Positions 7,011 through 13,342 of a DNA stretch of 20,036 nucleotides are shown here, piece after piece. The stretch lies in IMG/VR virus record IMGVR_UViG_3300042115_000060, positions 1 to 20,036 of that record; one strand, given 5' to 3'. This DNA is from a virus. The position numbers were made by a program, and so were the translations under genes. The notes below the pieces were generated by a model. It saw only the letters and a program-made list of their open reading frames with translations, had not been told where the DNA came from and made no database searches. Every line of letters starts with the position of its first letter. Positions within the stretch are counted from its first letter, which is position 1.

Positions 7011-7043
7011 ACGATACGCCGCCCTGATATGCGGTGTGTATCG
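7011..7043. promoter_or_regulatory. Promoter and inverted repeat of the HTH/TPR-like regulator
   Basis: On the minus strand TACACA (7035-7040) and TATCGT (7011-7016) lie 18 bp apart, and TATCGT sits 6 bases before the regulator's ATG. CGATAC (7012-7017) and its inverse GTATCG (7038-7043) overlap both elements, a layout expected for autoregulation. Confidence 0.45.
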
Positions 7044-7113
7044 AATCGTGTTGGCCAAGTCACCAACCTGTTGTCTCAATCACACCGAGTCGGGTCGGGG
7101 AGAGAGAACACGC

Positions 7114-7305
7114 ATGGCCAGAACCAGCGCAGACGCAACGCCTGTCGGCTACGCCTACTGCTCGTGGCACCAGGGCTACGCCCGCGACGCACGGCTTGTA
7201 CGGCAACCACCGGACCAAGGGTCAGGGCCGGCACCGCAGGGCCTGTTCGCATGCGCGCCTTGCCGCCAGGCGTACAACCTCGTACCGCTGGAGGACCGGT
7301 CATGA
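7114..7305 (+). CDS. 63-aa Cys/His mini-protein
   Basis: The ATG at 7114 (MARTSADATPVGY) follows GGGAGAGAGA and is the first of three coupled genes. The motif CSWH near residue 20 and CAPC near residue 50 supply four potential zinc ligands, so a small treble-clef or ribbon fold is likely. An upstream in-frame ATG at 7036 lies inside the divergent promoter region and is disfavoured. No function is known; the gene is divergent from the 348-aa regulator. Confidence 0.65.
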   Translation: MARTSADATPVGYAYCSWHQGYARDARLVRQPPDQGSGPAPQGLFACAPCRQAYNLVPLEDRS

Positions 7306-7514
7306 CCACTCGCGTCGAGCTACCACCGGTTGAGCAGCTGTCGTACGGGCAGTACAACGGGCTGGCCTGCGTCTGGTGCGGGACGAACCTCACCACCGGC
7401 GCGGTCAGTGCCGGGATAGCGCGCGGCCAGATGGGCGCCCACATCCTCGACACCGAGGTGTACGCCTGCCCCGAACACGCCGACGGACCAGCCCCCGCAG
7501 GAGACACGCCATGA
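7302..7514 (+). CDS. 70-aa Cys/His mini-protein
   Basis: Its ATG overlaps the stop of the 63-aa gene (ATGA), so translation is probably coupled. CVWC near residue 23 and CPEH near residue 56 give four likely metal ligands around a Gly/Ala-rich middle (TTGAVSAGIARGQMGAHI). The layout repeats that of the previous gene, a CxxC/H pair at each end, although the sequences do not align well. No family is recognised. It may work as a partner of its neighbours under the divergent regulator. Confidence 0.7.
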   Translation: MTTRVELPPVEQLSYGQYNGLACVWCGTNLTTGAVSAGIARGQMGAHILDTEVYACPEHADGPAPAGDTP

Positions 7515-7630
7515 GCAAGAAGACCCTCCCCCGGCCGACACCGACCGGCCCGCTCGGGCACGGCTACTGCTGGAAGACGCACCCGAACCGGGGCGTCCAC
7601 TGCACCCAGCCGATCGGGCATGAGGCCTAG
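7511..7630 (+). CDS. 39-aa Cys/His mini-protein
   Basis: A third gene overlaps the previous stop by ATGA. It reads MSKKTLPRPTPTGPLGHGYC and continues with closely spaced C, H, H, C and H residues (GYCWKTHPNRGVHCTQPIGHEA), enough to bind one zinc ion. It is too short for a domain call. The exact coupling and the shared Cys/His character argue that it is real. It ends before the hairpins at 7688-7745. Confidence 0.6.
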   Translation: MSKKTLPRPTPTGPLGHGYCWKTHPNRGVHCTQPIGHEA

Positions 7631-7687
7631 GGCGTCGAGCACCTCTACCCGTACGTGCGACCTGAGATCCGCTGGCGCTGACAGCTT

Positions 7688-7745
7688 CCGCCGCCCCGTC
7701 TTCCCTCGGCGGCGGGAGACCGCCCCTCGTGCCGACAGAGGGGCG
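7688..7745. terminator. Two adjacent stem-loops between convergent genes
   Basis: Arms CCGCCGCC (7688-7695) and GGCGGCGG (7708-7715) form the first hairpin. CGCCCCTC (7721-7728) and GAGGGGCG (7738-7745) form the second. They lie between the rightward mini-gene operon and the leftward XRE gene and probably end transcription from both sides. Confidence 0.6.
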
Positions 7746-7788
7746 ATGGTGGCCCGCGAGCCGGTCTAACCCCCGAGCCGGCTGCGGG

Positions 7789-8025
7789 TCACCGCACCAG
7801 ATCCGACAGGGGCACGTTGAGGGCGTACGAGACGCGAATCAAGTTGTCGAGCTTCGCACTCGCCCGACCCTGCTCAATCCGGTTCACGGCCTGGCGGTCC
7901 AGCCCGGCTAACTCGGCGAGCCGTTCTTGGGTGAGGTTGGCGTGCAGGCGTGCGGCCCGGATCTGCTCGCCAACGGCCCGGCGGCGGTCGAAGACCCAGT
8001 CATCGGGCGGTGGGGCGGAATACAC
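7789..8025 (-). CDS. 78-aa XRE-family HTH protein
   Basis: A GTG start at 8025 gives a protein that is almost entirely one helix-turn-helix domain (residues about 18-76): VGEQIRAARLHANLTQERLA, then LDRQAVNRIEQGRASAKLDN, then a final helix ending DLVR. It lacks any sensor or cleavage domain, so it would act as a stable DNA-binding dimer, Cro-like or as a small autorepressor. It lies downstream of int on the same strand but is separated from it by the int terminator, and has its own upstream palindrome at 8059-8076. A second immunity regulator or a control protein for int are both possible. Confidence 0.85.
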   Translation of the reverse strand: MYSAPPPDDWVFDRRRAVGEQIRAARLHANLTQERLAELAGLDRQAVNRIEQGRASAKLDNLIRVSYALNVPLSDLVR

Positions 8026-8058
8026 CCGCTCACGCTGGCGTGATCAACCACGGATGTC

Positions 8059-8088
8059 TGTATCGTGCACCGTACATTCCTGGATCAA
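8059..8088 (-). promoter_or_regulatory. Promoter/operator upstream of the 78-aa HTH gene
   Basis: An 18-bp near-palindrome, TGTATCGTGCACCGTACA (8059-8076; 16 of 18 bases symmetric), is centred on GTGCAC. On the minus strand TTGATC (8083-8088) could be a -35, with a weak GATACA-type -10 inside the palindrome. Binding there would block transcription of the HTH gene. Confidence 0.45.
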
Positions 8089-8238
8089 GACGAACCCATG
8101 ATCGCAAGACCCGTGAACGGAAAACACACGATCCAGTGACTCCAGGACTACCCGCCCACCCTGGGGTTAAGCGGTTACTGGATGGGCGTCACAGACCGGT
8201 CGGCTCCGCATAGCCCCCAGGCTCGCGGCGGCCGACCC

Positions 8239-8274
8239 CGGAGCCCCCGGCCCCACAGCGGACCGGGGGCTCCG
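8239..8274 (-). terminator. Terminator of the integrase gene
   Basis: A perfect 12-bp stem (CGGAGCCCCCGG and CCGGGGGCTCCG) with a 12-base loop begins 2 bases after the int stop codon on the minus strand. Confidence 0.7.
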
Positions 8275-8276
8275 CC

Positions 8277-9881
8277 CTACACCAACCAGACGATCTCAAT
8301 CGTGTCCGTGTCGAGAAGCATGTTCCTCGGTAGGCGGCCCTTCCGGGCGGGATGCAGCCGCACCGTCATCATGTACGAGATCACCGCCCGCTGCCGCGAC
8401 AGATCCCACTTGCCCCACTCCTCCACCATGTCGTCCGCCGCAAGCAACCCAGCCACGGGGTTCACCTCCACCGCCCGCGACAGGACGCCTTCCGCAGCCT
8501 CCAGGCGCTCTCTCGCAAGCTTTGAAGCGATCCGCCACTCCGGCATGCTCATCGCCCCCGAACCAAGCTCCTGCGCCAGCTCATCCAACGTCTGACGGGC
8601 CTGCCGGATCGTGGCCTGAGCACCCCGCACATCCACCGGATCCTGCTTGTGCGCGAATATGTCTCCCGCATCGGGCCGCGCCAGCCGCTTCATCAGATTG
8701 GCCTGCACGAAGTCGTCCAACGGCTCAGCCTTCCGCACCACATGCTGACCCGCACGACAGCCATACGCGACTAGGTACCTGCCGCCAGCGCGATTGCTGG
8801 TCATGCACCGCACGGTCGCCCCGCACGGCCCACACACGTACAAGCCCGACCCGAGATACTTCCGCTCGTTCCCCGGTGTTGTACGCCGCCCCGGATCGTC
8901 GAGCAACGACACCAGACTCCGCCACGTCGGCTCATCCAGCGGACCGGGCCAGCCAGCAGGGCCGGCCTCTTTCCCGCGGTGCACGAGGATGCCCGCGTTC
9001 CTGGGACGGCGAAGCATCGCCCCGACCTCGGGGCCCTCCCAGTCGCTGCCCGTGCTCGTGAGGACCGGCGGGTTCATCCGGTTCCACTCGGCGGCGATGG
9101 CGCGCAGCGACCCGCCTGCGAGGATGGTGTCTGCGGCTTCCCGGATCCGCTGGAATTCGCTGCCTTCGGCCACAGTGGCGGCGTGCCCGCACTGGCGGCA
9201 CACCATCCACGTGTACCGGCTGTGGGGGGCGTGGCAGTGGTTGCAGGCCCAGCCGTCGAGGTTGTCGTCTCGGCCGCACTCCCCGCACTTGATGACCATC
9301 CGGAAGCCGTCTGGGTCGTCCTGCCCGCACGGCAGGCAGATCAGGGACCGCGGGGTGACGCCGTCAGCTTCCCACCCGAAGGGGCGACGCCCGCCGAAGA
9401 ACTTCCCGTCGCGGGCCATCTCGTCCCGCTTGCGTTTCTGCCGCTCCACCATCCGCTCAACCTCGTAGCGGGCCTGCACGCCCAGCTGCCGGGCGATCAT
9501 CCGGCCGGTGGCCGTGGACAGGTCCAGCACTCCGGCCTTGACCGTGCGGGTCTGTACGGCGCGTGGCTCGCACACGTCGATGTACTCCTCCAGTTCGGCC
9601 GGGGAGCGGTGGAGGCGGTCGGTGTGCCAGGCGAGGACGATGTCTGCCCGCCCGGCGCGGAGGTCGGCGAGGAGCTTCTGATATCCGGGGCGCGGCTTAC
9701 CCGAGTAGGCGGAGAGGTCGTTGTCGCTGTAGACGGCGACGACGTCGAGGCCGAGGCTGGCGGCGAGGACTTCGCAGTCTTCGCGTTGGCGGCCGACGCC
9801 GAGGCCGGCGCCTTCGCGGTCGCGGCTGATGCGGCAGTAGATGATCGCGCGGGTTGGGATGCCGGGTGCGTGGGTGGGCAT
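8277..9881 (-). CDS. int: Large serine integrase with extra CxxC-rich insertion
   Basis: A 534-aa site-specific recombinase. Residues 11-155 are the resolvase catalytic domain: nucleophile S19 in YCRISRD, plus YSDNDLSAYSGKPRPGY and the ADIVLAWHTDRLHR core. The recombinase domain resumes around 240 (FQRIREAADTILAGGSLRAI). The zinc-ribbon domain (CGPC near 355, then YGCRAGQH) is followed by a coiled-coil region (about 410-470) that governs synapsis direction. Between FGGRRPFGWEADG (about 162-174) and 240 lies an insertion with four CxxC knuckles at 182, 199, 213 and 228, which most phage integrases lack. It catalyses attP x attB integration. The start codon lies 18 bases from the candidate attP and has no clear Shine-Dalgarno. 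Confidence 0.95.
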   Translation of the reverse strand: MPTHAPGIPTRAIIYCRISRDREGAGLGVGRQREDCEVLAASLGLDVVAVYSDNDLSAYSGKPRPGYQKLLADLRAGRADIVLAWHTDRLHRSPAELEEYIDVCEPRAVQTRTVKAGVLDLSTATGRMIARQLGVQARYEVERMVERQKRKRDEMARDGKFFGGRRPFGWEADGVTPRSLICLPCGQDDPDGFRMVIKCGECGRDDNLDGWACNHCHAPHSRYTWMVCRQCGHAATVAEGSEFQRIREAADTILAGGSLRAIAAEWNRMNPPVLTSTGSDWEGPEVGAMLRRPRNAGILVHRGKEAGPAGWPGPLDEPTWRSLVSLLDDPGRRTTPGNERKYLGSGLYVCGPCGATVRCMTSNRAGGRYLVAYGCRAGQHVVRKAEPLDDFVQANLMKRLARPDAGDIFAHKQDPVDVRGAQATIRQARQTLDELAQELGSGAMSMPEWRIASKLARERLEAAEGVLSRAVEVNPVAGLLAADDMVEEWGKWDLSRQRAVISYMMTVRLHPARKGRLPRNMLLDTDTIEIVWLV

Positions 9882-9898
9882 GGTTCAGGGTGGCACAG

Positions 9899-9954
9899 TA
9901 ATACTGCGTTTGTCTCAGGTTCGCTAGGTCGAAGCCCACTGGAAGGCAGTATTA
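9899..9954. other. Candidate attP site
   Basis: Perfect 9-bp inverted repeats TAATACTGC (9899-9907) and GCAGTATTA (9946-9954) flank a 38-bp spacer. The whole is 56 bp, the size expected for a serine-integrase attP, with its centre at about 9926/9927 (GCTAGGTC). It lies immediately upstream of int, where attP is placed in several Streptomyces phages. The crossover dinucleotide cannot be fixed without attB or attL/attR. Confidence 0.6.
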
Positions 9955-9981
9955 AAGCCGCAGGCTGTGGGCCTGCGGCTT
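9955..9981 (-). terminator. Terminator after the 83-aa gene
   Basis: A perfect 11-bp stem (AAGCCGCAGGC and GCCTGCGGCTT) with a TGTGG loop. On the minus strand it is followed by TTTAAT, so it should end the leftward repressor transcript. It touches the edge of the attP repeat. Confidence 0.75.
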
Positions 9982-10005
9982 CAAAGTGTGGGGGGTTGGG
10001 TGGAG

Positions 10006-10257
10006 CTAGCGGGCTTCGGGCCAGTTCTGCGCCCACCAGCCCTCGGTCACGATCCGCCGGAACAGTTCGAGCAGCTCGTCCCTGGCCTGCTCACTGACGT
10101 GCTCCTTGGAAGCGAGCCAGGTGAAGGAACCTTCCTGCTCCACTCCCGCGATGGCCCGCCCGCCAGGGAGGCTGCCGACCAGTTCCATCCGGATCTCCGG
10201 CTGCGGTCGCGCCTGCTGTGACTCGCTGTCACTCTGCCGGGTTTCCTCGTCCGCCAT
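10006..10257 (-). CDS. 83-aa unknown protein of the lysogeny block
   Basis: The ATG at 10257 (MADEETRQSDS) is chosen because GGAGG lies upstream at suitable spacing; a longer frame to 10455 would overlap the repressor. The N-terminal 20 residues are polar and probably disordered. The rest is a compact alpha/beta stretch (IRMELVGSLPGGRAIAGVEQ), then helix EQARDELLELFRRIVTE and an aromatic end GWWAQNWPEAR. No family is recognised. It lies between attP and the repressor, on the repressor strand, and would be made in lysogens. A role in immunity or as an integration helper is possible but unproven. Confidence 0.7.
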   Translation of the reverse strand: MADEETRQSDSESQQARPQPEIRMELVGSLPGGRAIAGVEQEGSFTWLASKEHVSEQARDELLELFRRIVTEGWWAQNWPEAR

Positions 10258-10285
10258 TCGCACTCCGCCTCCCTGCTCAAACCCA

Positions 10286-10379
10286 GGCGCTCGGACATAC
10301 GTACGAGCGCCCAGTTGAGGTGATCCCCTTTGCGCCCCCAGGCGGATCACCGACTGTGTCACACCGATCAGCGTGTGAC
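10286..10379. repeat. Three successive inverted repeats
   Basis: Between the repressor and the 83-aa gene lie arms GGCGCTCG/CGAGCGCC (10286-10311), GGTGATCC/GGATCACC (10319-10351) and GTCACAC/GTGTGAC (10358-10379). All arms are perfect. They may be operators for a second regulator, or RNA hairpins that lower expression of the downstream gene. Confidence 0.55.
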
Positions 10380-10411
10380 CAGAGGGAATCAGCCAGTGAC
10401 AGAAAGTCGTA

Positions 10412-10843
10412 CTATTCGCCCGACTTATCGTCACTCTGCGTGCGCCTACGGGCAAAGGTTTCCGCGATTGCGGCGAACTGCCGGCGCTCTTCCTCGGTCA
10501 TCTCCTCGGCGCGGGCCACGATCAGACGAGTCGTGAGGTCTCCACTCCATACGACGGAGGCGTCGGCGGCCGGGTCGTAGCCGAAGAACTGGATCGAGGC
10601 CGCCCTCTGCAACTCCTTCAAGGGGAGTCCGTAGCCGGCGGCGATGGCCTTGAGGCGGTGTTCCTTGGGCGGGTCGACGGGCTTGCCGAGTTCCACCTTG
10701 GAGAGCCAGCCGAACTTTGCCTGCTCGCCGCTGTCTGGGTCGATGCAGATCTTTTCCATGTCGCGCAGGCTCTTGCCGAGCTCGGCGCGCCGAGCCTTCA
10801 GCAGGTCGGCGAAGTCGGTCCGCTGCTCAGTCATGGCGTGCAT
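10412..10843 (-). CDS. XRE-family phage repressor (CI-like)
   Basis: A 143-aa protein with an ATG at 10843 after AGAAGGGG; a second ATG at 10834 (MTEQRTDF) is an alternative. Residues 10-75 form an XRE-type HTH (DLLKARRAELGKSLRDMEKI, then FGWLSKVELGKPVDPPKEHR and a following helix). The C-terminal half contains FFGYDPAADASVVWSG and a helical, charged end (VARAEEMTEEERRQFAAIAE), probably for dimerisation. No LexA-like Ser/Lys protease motif is seen, so induction would not follow RecA-driven self-cleavage. Position and divergence from the early operon make it the likely immunity repressor. Confidence 0.85.
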   Translation of the reverse strand: MHAMTEQRTDFADLLKARRAELGKSLRDMEKICIDPDSGEQAKFGWLSKVELGKPVDPPKEHRLKAIAAGYGLPLKELQRAASIQFFGYDPAADASVVWSGDLTTRLIVARAEEMTEEERRQFAAIAETFARRRTQSDDKSGE

Positions 10844-10882
10844 TGTGCCCCTTCTCTGTCCCCGTAGTGACGCCCGATGTCT

Positions 10883-10910
10883 ACGTTACGGTTTTTGATC
10901 ACTGAGTAAA
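10883..10910 (-). promoter_or_regulatory. Leftward repressor promoter
   Basis: On the minus strand TTTACT (10905-10910) and TAACGT (10883-10888) are 16 bp apart, upstream of the repressor start. A GTCTACG box (10879-10885) overlaps the -10, as expected for autoregulation. Confidence 0.5.
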
Positions 10911-10943
10911 TGCCAGGTCAGCGGACGCAACCGTTTGTGGCTC

Positions 10944-11092
10944 CGCACAGAGTGTCTACGGAAACGCCTCACGGCGCCATCCCTTCCGGATGTGATGACC
11001 GGATCCTGACTCGATGTGCGTTTTCGTAGACAGCACGTCTACGAGTGTGTACTGTCGTTCTTGTTCACGGAAACGCACACAGCGTCTACGGA
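10944..11092. promoter_or_regulatory. GTCTACG operator array of the genetic switch
   Basis: GTCTACG occurs at 10879, 10954, 11037 and 11084, and in inverse at 11025-11031. The central pair forms a perfect operator at 11024-11044 (TCGTAGAC, 5-base spacer, GTCTACGA). The 10944-10962 and 11074-11092 boxes agree at 17 of 19 bases in the frame CGCACAnAGnGTCTACGGA. One box overlaps the Shine-Dalgarno of the Cro-like gene. These are likely binding sites for the repressor and/or the Cro-like protein. Confidence 0.65.
11027..11055 (+). promoter_or_regulatory. Rightward early promoter
   Basis: TAGACA (11027-11032) and TACTGT (11050-11055) are separated by exactly 17 bp and point to the Cro-like gene. 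The palindromic operator at 11024-11044 covers the -35 and most of the spacer. Confidence 0.55.
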
Positions 11093-11101
11093 GGTAGCCA
11101 G

Positions 11102-11395
11102 GTGCGGCCCCAACAGGAATACATGGTCCTCGTGAGCAGCGACCTGCTGGTCATGCTCATGGAGCGCACCGGAGACGGACGCGAAGTCAGCGTCCGAGAA
11201 CTCGCCGACGCGGCCGGATGCCACCCCAGCAAGATCGACGCCCTGCGCAACGGGCGACGCAAGAAGTCCCTCTACGACGAGGCAACGGCAATTGCCAAAC
11301 GGCTTGGAGTAGACCTCCTCGTCCTCTGGGCCCACACCGGCCGAACCGTCGAAGCCCCCGCCGAGCCCACACACATCGCCGCGGTGCCGGCATGA
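11102..11395 (+). CDS. Cro-like HTH protein, first early gene
   Basis: The GTG at 11102 follows GGAGG with a 7-base gap and gives 97 residues. Residues 25-80 look like a small helix-turn-helix: REVSVRELADAAGCHPSKID, ALRNGRRKKSLY and AIAKRLGVDLLVLW. The short Pro/Ala tail seems disordered. Its place as first gene of the early operon, divergent from the repressor and with a GTCTACG box beside its ribosome-binding site, fits a Cro-type antirepressor that also limits early transcription. The longer frame from 11045 would start inside the promoter and is rejected. Confidence 0.8.
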   Translation: MRPQQEYMVLVSSDLLVMLMERTGDGREVSVRELADAAGCHPSKIDALRNGRRKKSLYDEATAIAKRLGVDLLVLWAHTGRTVEAPAEPTHIAAVPA

Positions 11396-11571
11396 CGGCC
11401 CCGTTCTCCTTCGAGAAGGCCCTGCGCACTATCGGCGAGGCCGGCCTGCGCGCGGCGGAGCGGAACGCGGCCGAGGCGCCGCCGATCAGCCCGGAGATTC
11501 GGGCGAAGGTCCGCGCGGTCGTCCTGTCGGCTCGGGTCTCACGCCCGCAGCGCGCGGCTGACGCCGCCTGA
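11392..11571 (+). CDS. 59-aa early protein
   Basis: Its ATG overlaps the Cro-like stop (ATGA). The sequence begins MTAPFSFEKALRTIGEAGLR and is a helical, basic, Ala/Arg-rich peptide with no cysteine or membrane segment. No family is recognised. Small early proteins of this kind often modify host enzymes, but nothing in the sequence shows a target. Coupling with the HTH gene means it should be made as soon as repression is lifted. Confidence 0.7.
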   Translation: MTAPFSFEKALRTIGEAGLRAAERNAAEAPPISPEIRAKVRAVVLSARVSRPQRAADAA

Positions 11572-11607
11572 TCCCACCCACGCCGAAGGGCCGCCCCCTT
11601 AGCCCGG

Positions 11608-12009
11608 ATGACGGCCCCCGACTCGGCGTCAACCCCACTCATCACAGAAAGCGAGGCGTTCGCCTTGAACGCATCATCTCAGACCCAGACCGACCAGATC
11701 ATGGCCGCCTTGTCGGTGGCGGAGAAGCTGGCAGCCGCGTCGCCCGTCGCCCCGACGAGCTTGCAGATCAGCAGCAACAGCTTCGACGCCGAGCCGGGGT
11801 GCTACGTCCGGCCGATCGGTGTGGAGCTGTACTTCCACCTCTCCGTGGACAAGGTCGGCGAGTTCGCCGGGGCCTTCGGTGCGGACGTGCGGGAGCGTCC
11901 GCGTGAGGGTGAGTGGTCGCTCTTCACGTACGCGGATGGCTTGTTGGACGGGGTTCCGTTCCGGGCGTGGACGCTGACGAACGAGCCGGTTGCGCAGGTG
12001 GCGGCATGA
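11608..12009 (+). CDS. Unknown early protein, about 114-133 aa
   Basis: The ATG at 11608 has no Shine-Dalgarno; an in-frame TTG at 11665 has GAGG 8 bases upstream and may be the true start. The core has a helix (QIMAALSVAEKLAAAS), then a beta-rich domain with GCYVRPIGVELYFHLSVDKV, VGEFAGAFGADV, EWSLFTYADGLLDGVPFRAW and a final strand. This resembles small proteins of actinobacterial phages but I cannot name a family. Its stop overlaps the next ATG. Confidence 0.7.
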   Translation: MTAPDSASTPLITESEAFALNASSQTQTDQIMAALSVAEKLAAASPVAPTSLQISSNSFDAEPGCYVRPIGVELYFHLSVDKVGEFAGAFGADVRERPREGEWSLFTYADGLLDGVPFRAWTLTNEPVAQVAA

Positions 12010-12815
12010 GTGAGTCGATTACGAATCTGTCGGATGCGGTGGCCGCGTTGGGTGCGCTGCCGATGCCGGTCGGGCCGCAGATGCCGGACTTCCCGCCGCC
12101 GCCCGAGACCGAGGTGGAGAAGCTCCGCGCCGAGAGGGCGCGCCTGCAAGCTCTCCTCGCTGAGGCAGTCGCCGATGTGCACCGGGCTCGCCGTGAGCGG
12201 GACGAGATGCGGGAGCGGGTGTCGGAGCCGTACGGCTGCACCCACTGCGGCATCACGAAGCGGTCGCACGGTCGTCGATGGACGACGGGCGTGGGGTCCC
12301 ACGCGTGGACCGCGCCGTCGGAGGACCAGATCGTGGAGCGGATGAAGGCCCGGCGCACGGTGCGCCTGGCGGCTCGTGCGCACCAGTTGGGGCGGCTGCG
12401 GGCTCAGGTTGAGGCGCTGCTTGTGGAGCGGCACTCGACGAACGAGGCGCTCGACGACGCGGTGCAGGCCCTCCGGGCGAAGCAGTCGTCGGACAGCTCG
12501 TACTCGACCGCGCTGCCGTGGGCGGCGCTCATGGACGACGAGGATCTGGCTGAGTTCCTCGACGAGTTGGCGGATGCTGCGACGACGAACGTGGACGCGG
12601 TGACGCGGCTGGCTGAGGTTGAGCGGGCGTGTGGCACGTGGCGTCTGATTGCTGAGGCGCAGCACGGGCACAACACGGCGCCGGGCCCGGATGCGATGAC
12701 GCGGGTGTTCGTGCCGGTGGCGTCGTTGCGTGAGCCGGAGGGCGAGTTCTACGGGGTCGTGCACCACGACTACAAGGTGGGCCACGACCTGCCCGAGACG
12801 GGCGGTGCATCGTGA
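12006..12815 (+). CDS. 269-aa coiled-coil protein with zinc knuckle
   Basis: ATGA coupling sets the start. After a Pro-rich stretch (residues about 18-33) a charged coiled coil runs to about 72 (VEKLRAERARLQALLAEAVA and on). A Cys/His knuckle follows, YGCTHCGITKRSHGRRW, with GSHAW soon after. A second helical arm (about 105-155) carries more heptads, and the C-terminal 70 residues are acidic and mixed. A rod-like DNA- or protein-binding factor is likely; no enzyme motif is seen. Its stop overlaps the next GTG. Confidence 0.8.
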   Translation: MSESITNLSDAVAALGALPMPVGPQMPDFPPPPETEVEKLRAERARLQALLAEAVADVHRARRERDEMRERVSEPYGCTHCGITKRSHGRRWTTGVGSHAWTAPSEDQIVERMKARRTVRLAARAHQLGRLRAQVEALLVERHSTNEALDDAVQALRAKQSSDSSYSTALPWAALMDDEDLAEFLDELADAATTNVDAVTRLAEVERACGTWRLIAEAQHGHNTAPGPDAMTRVFVPVASLREPEGEFYGVVHHDYKVGHDLPETGGAS

Positions 12816-13342
12816 CCGCCGCTACATGGCCGTTCGGTACGGACGCCAAGCAAGACGACCCGCTGACCGCTCTGCGGATCCCGGTCGTCGACAGCTTCAA
12901 CCCCAACTGGAAGTACGTGGCCGCGTACATCGACGTGGACACCACGCCCTACAGCTGGGGCAGCAACGAACGGCCCACCGATGCCGAGGCCGCGATGCTC
13001 GCCTCGTTCATCGAGGAGTACAAGCACCACTGGTTCAACGACTGGTACAAGGCGAAGCTTCTGGAGCGTCCGCTCGACGTCGACTCCGGCTGCAACACCA
13101 CGGTGTTCATCAAGTACGGCGCCAACGACTGGGGCTACCGCCGGTGCTCGTGGACATACGGGCCGCTGTTCGTGCCTGTCGGCCCCAACCTGCGGGGCGG
13201 CGACCACGACCGTAGCAAGCCGTCCGGGCCGCTCTCGCTGGAGCAGGTCATGGATCGCAGTCACACGATCGTCGACGATGCCATGCCGCACTGGTTGCAG
13301 TGGAAGGCGGACCACCCCGCGATCTTCGGGGGCGCCCAATGA
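12812..13342 (+). CDS. 176-aa unknown early protein
   Basis: Starts at GTG 12812 inside the previous stop (GTGA). The protein is rich in Trp and Tyr (FNPNWKYVAAYIDVDTTPYS, KHHWFNDWYK, NDWGYRRCSWTYGP), with two cysteines and no membrane segment. The composition suggests a compact globular beta/alpha protein, perhaps nucleic-acid or carbohydrate binding, but no family is recognised. It belongs to a run of coupled unknown genes that lead to the recombination module. Confidence 0.75.
   Translation: MTAATWPFGTDAKQDDPLTALRIPVVDSFNPNWKYVAAYIDVDTTPYSWGSNERPTDAEAAMLASFIEEYKHHWFNDWYKAKLLERPLDVDSGCNTTVFIKYGANDWGYRRCSWTYGPLFVPVGPNLRGGDHDRSKPSGPLSLEQVMDRSHTIVDDAMPHWLQWKADHPAIFGGAQ

Noticed and set aside
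8979-10097. 372-codon plus-strand frame opposite int
   Set aside because: Antisense to a clear serine integrase; open only because of high GC third positions, and it runs through the attP and terminator elements.
11802-12785. 327-codon minus-strand frame opposite the coiled-coil gene
   Set aside because: Arg/His-rich product with no motif; the plus-strand gene is coupled at both ends.
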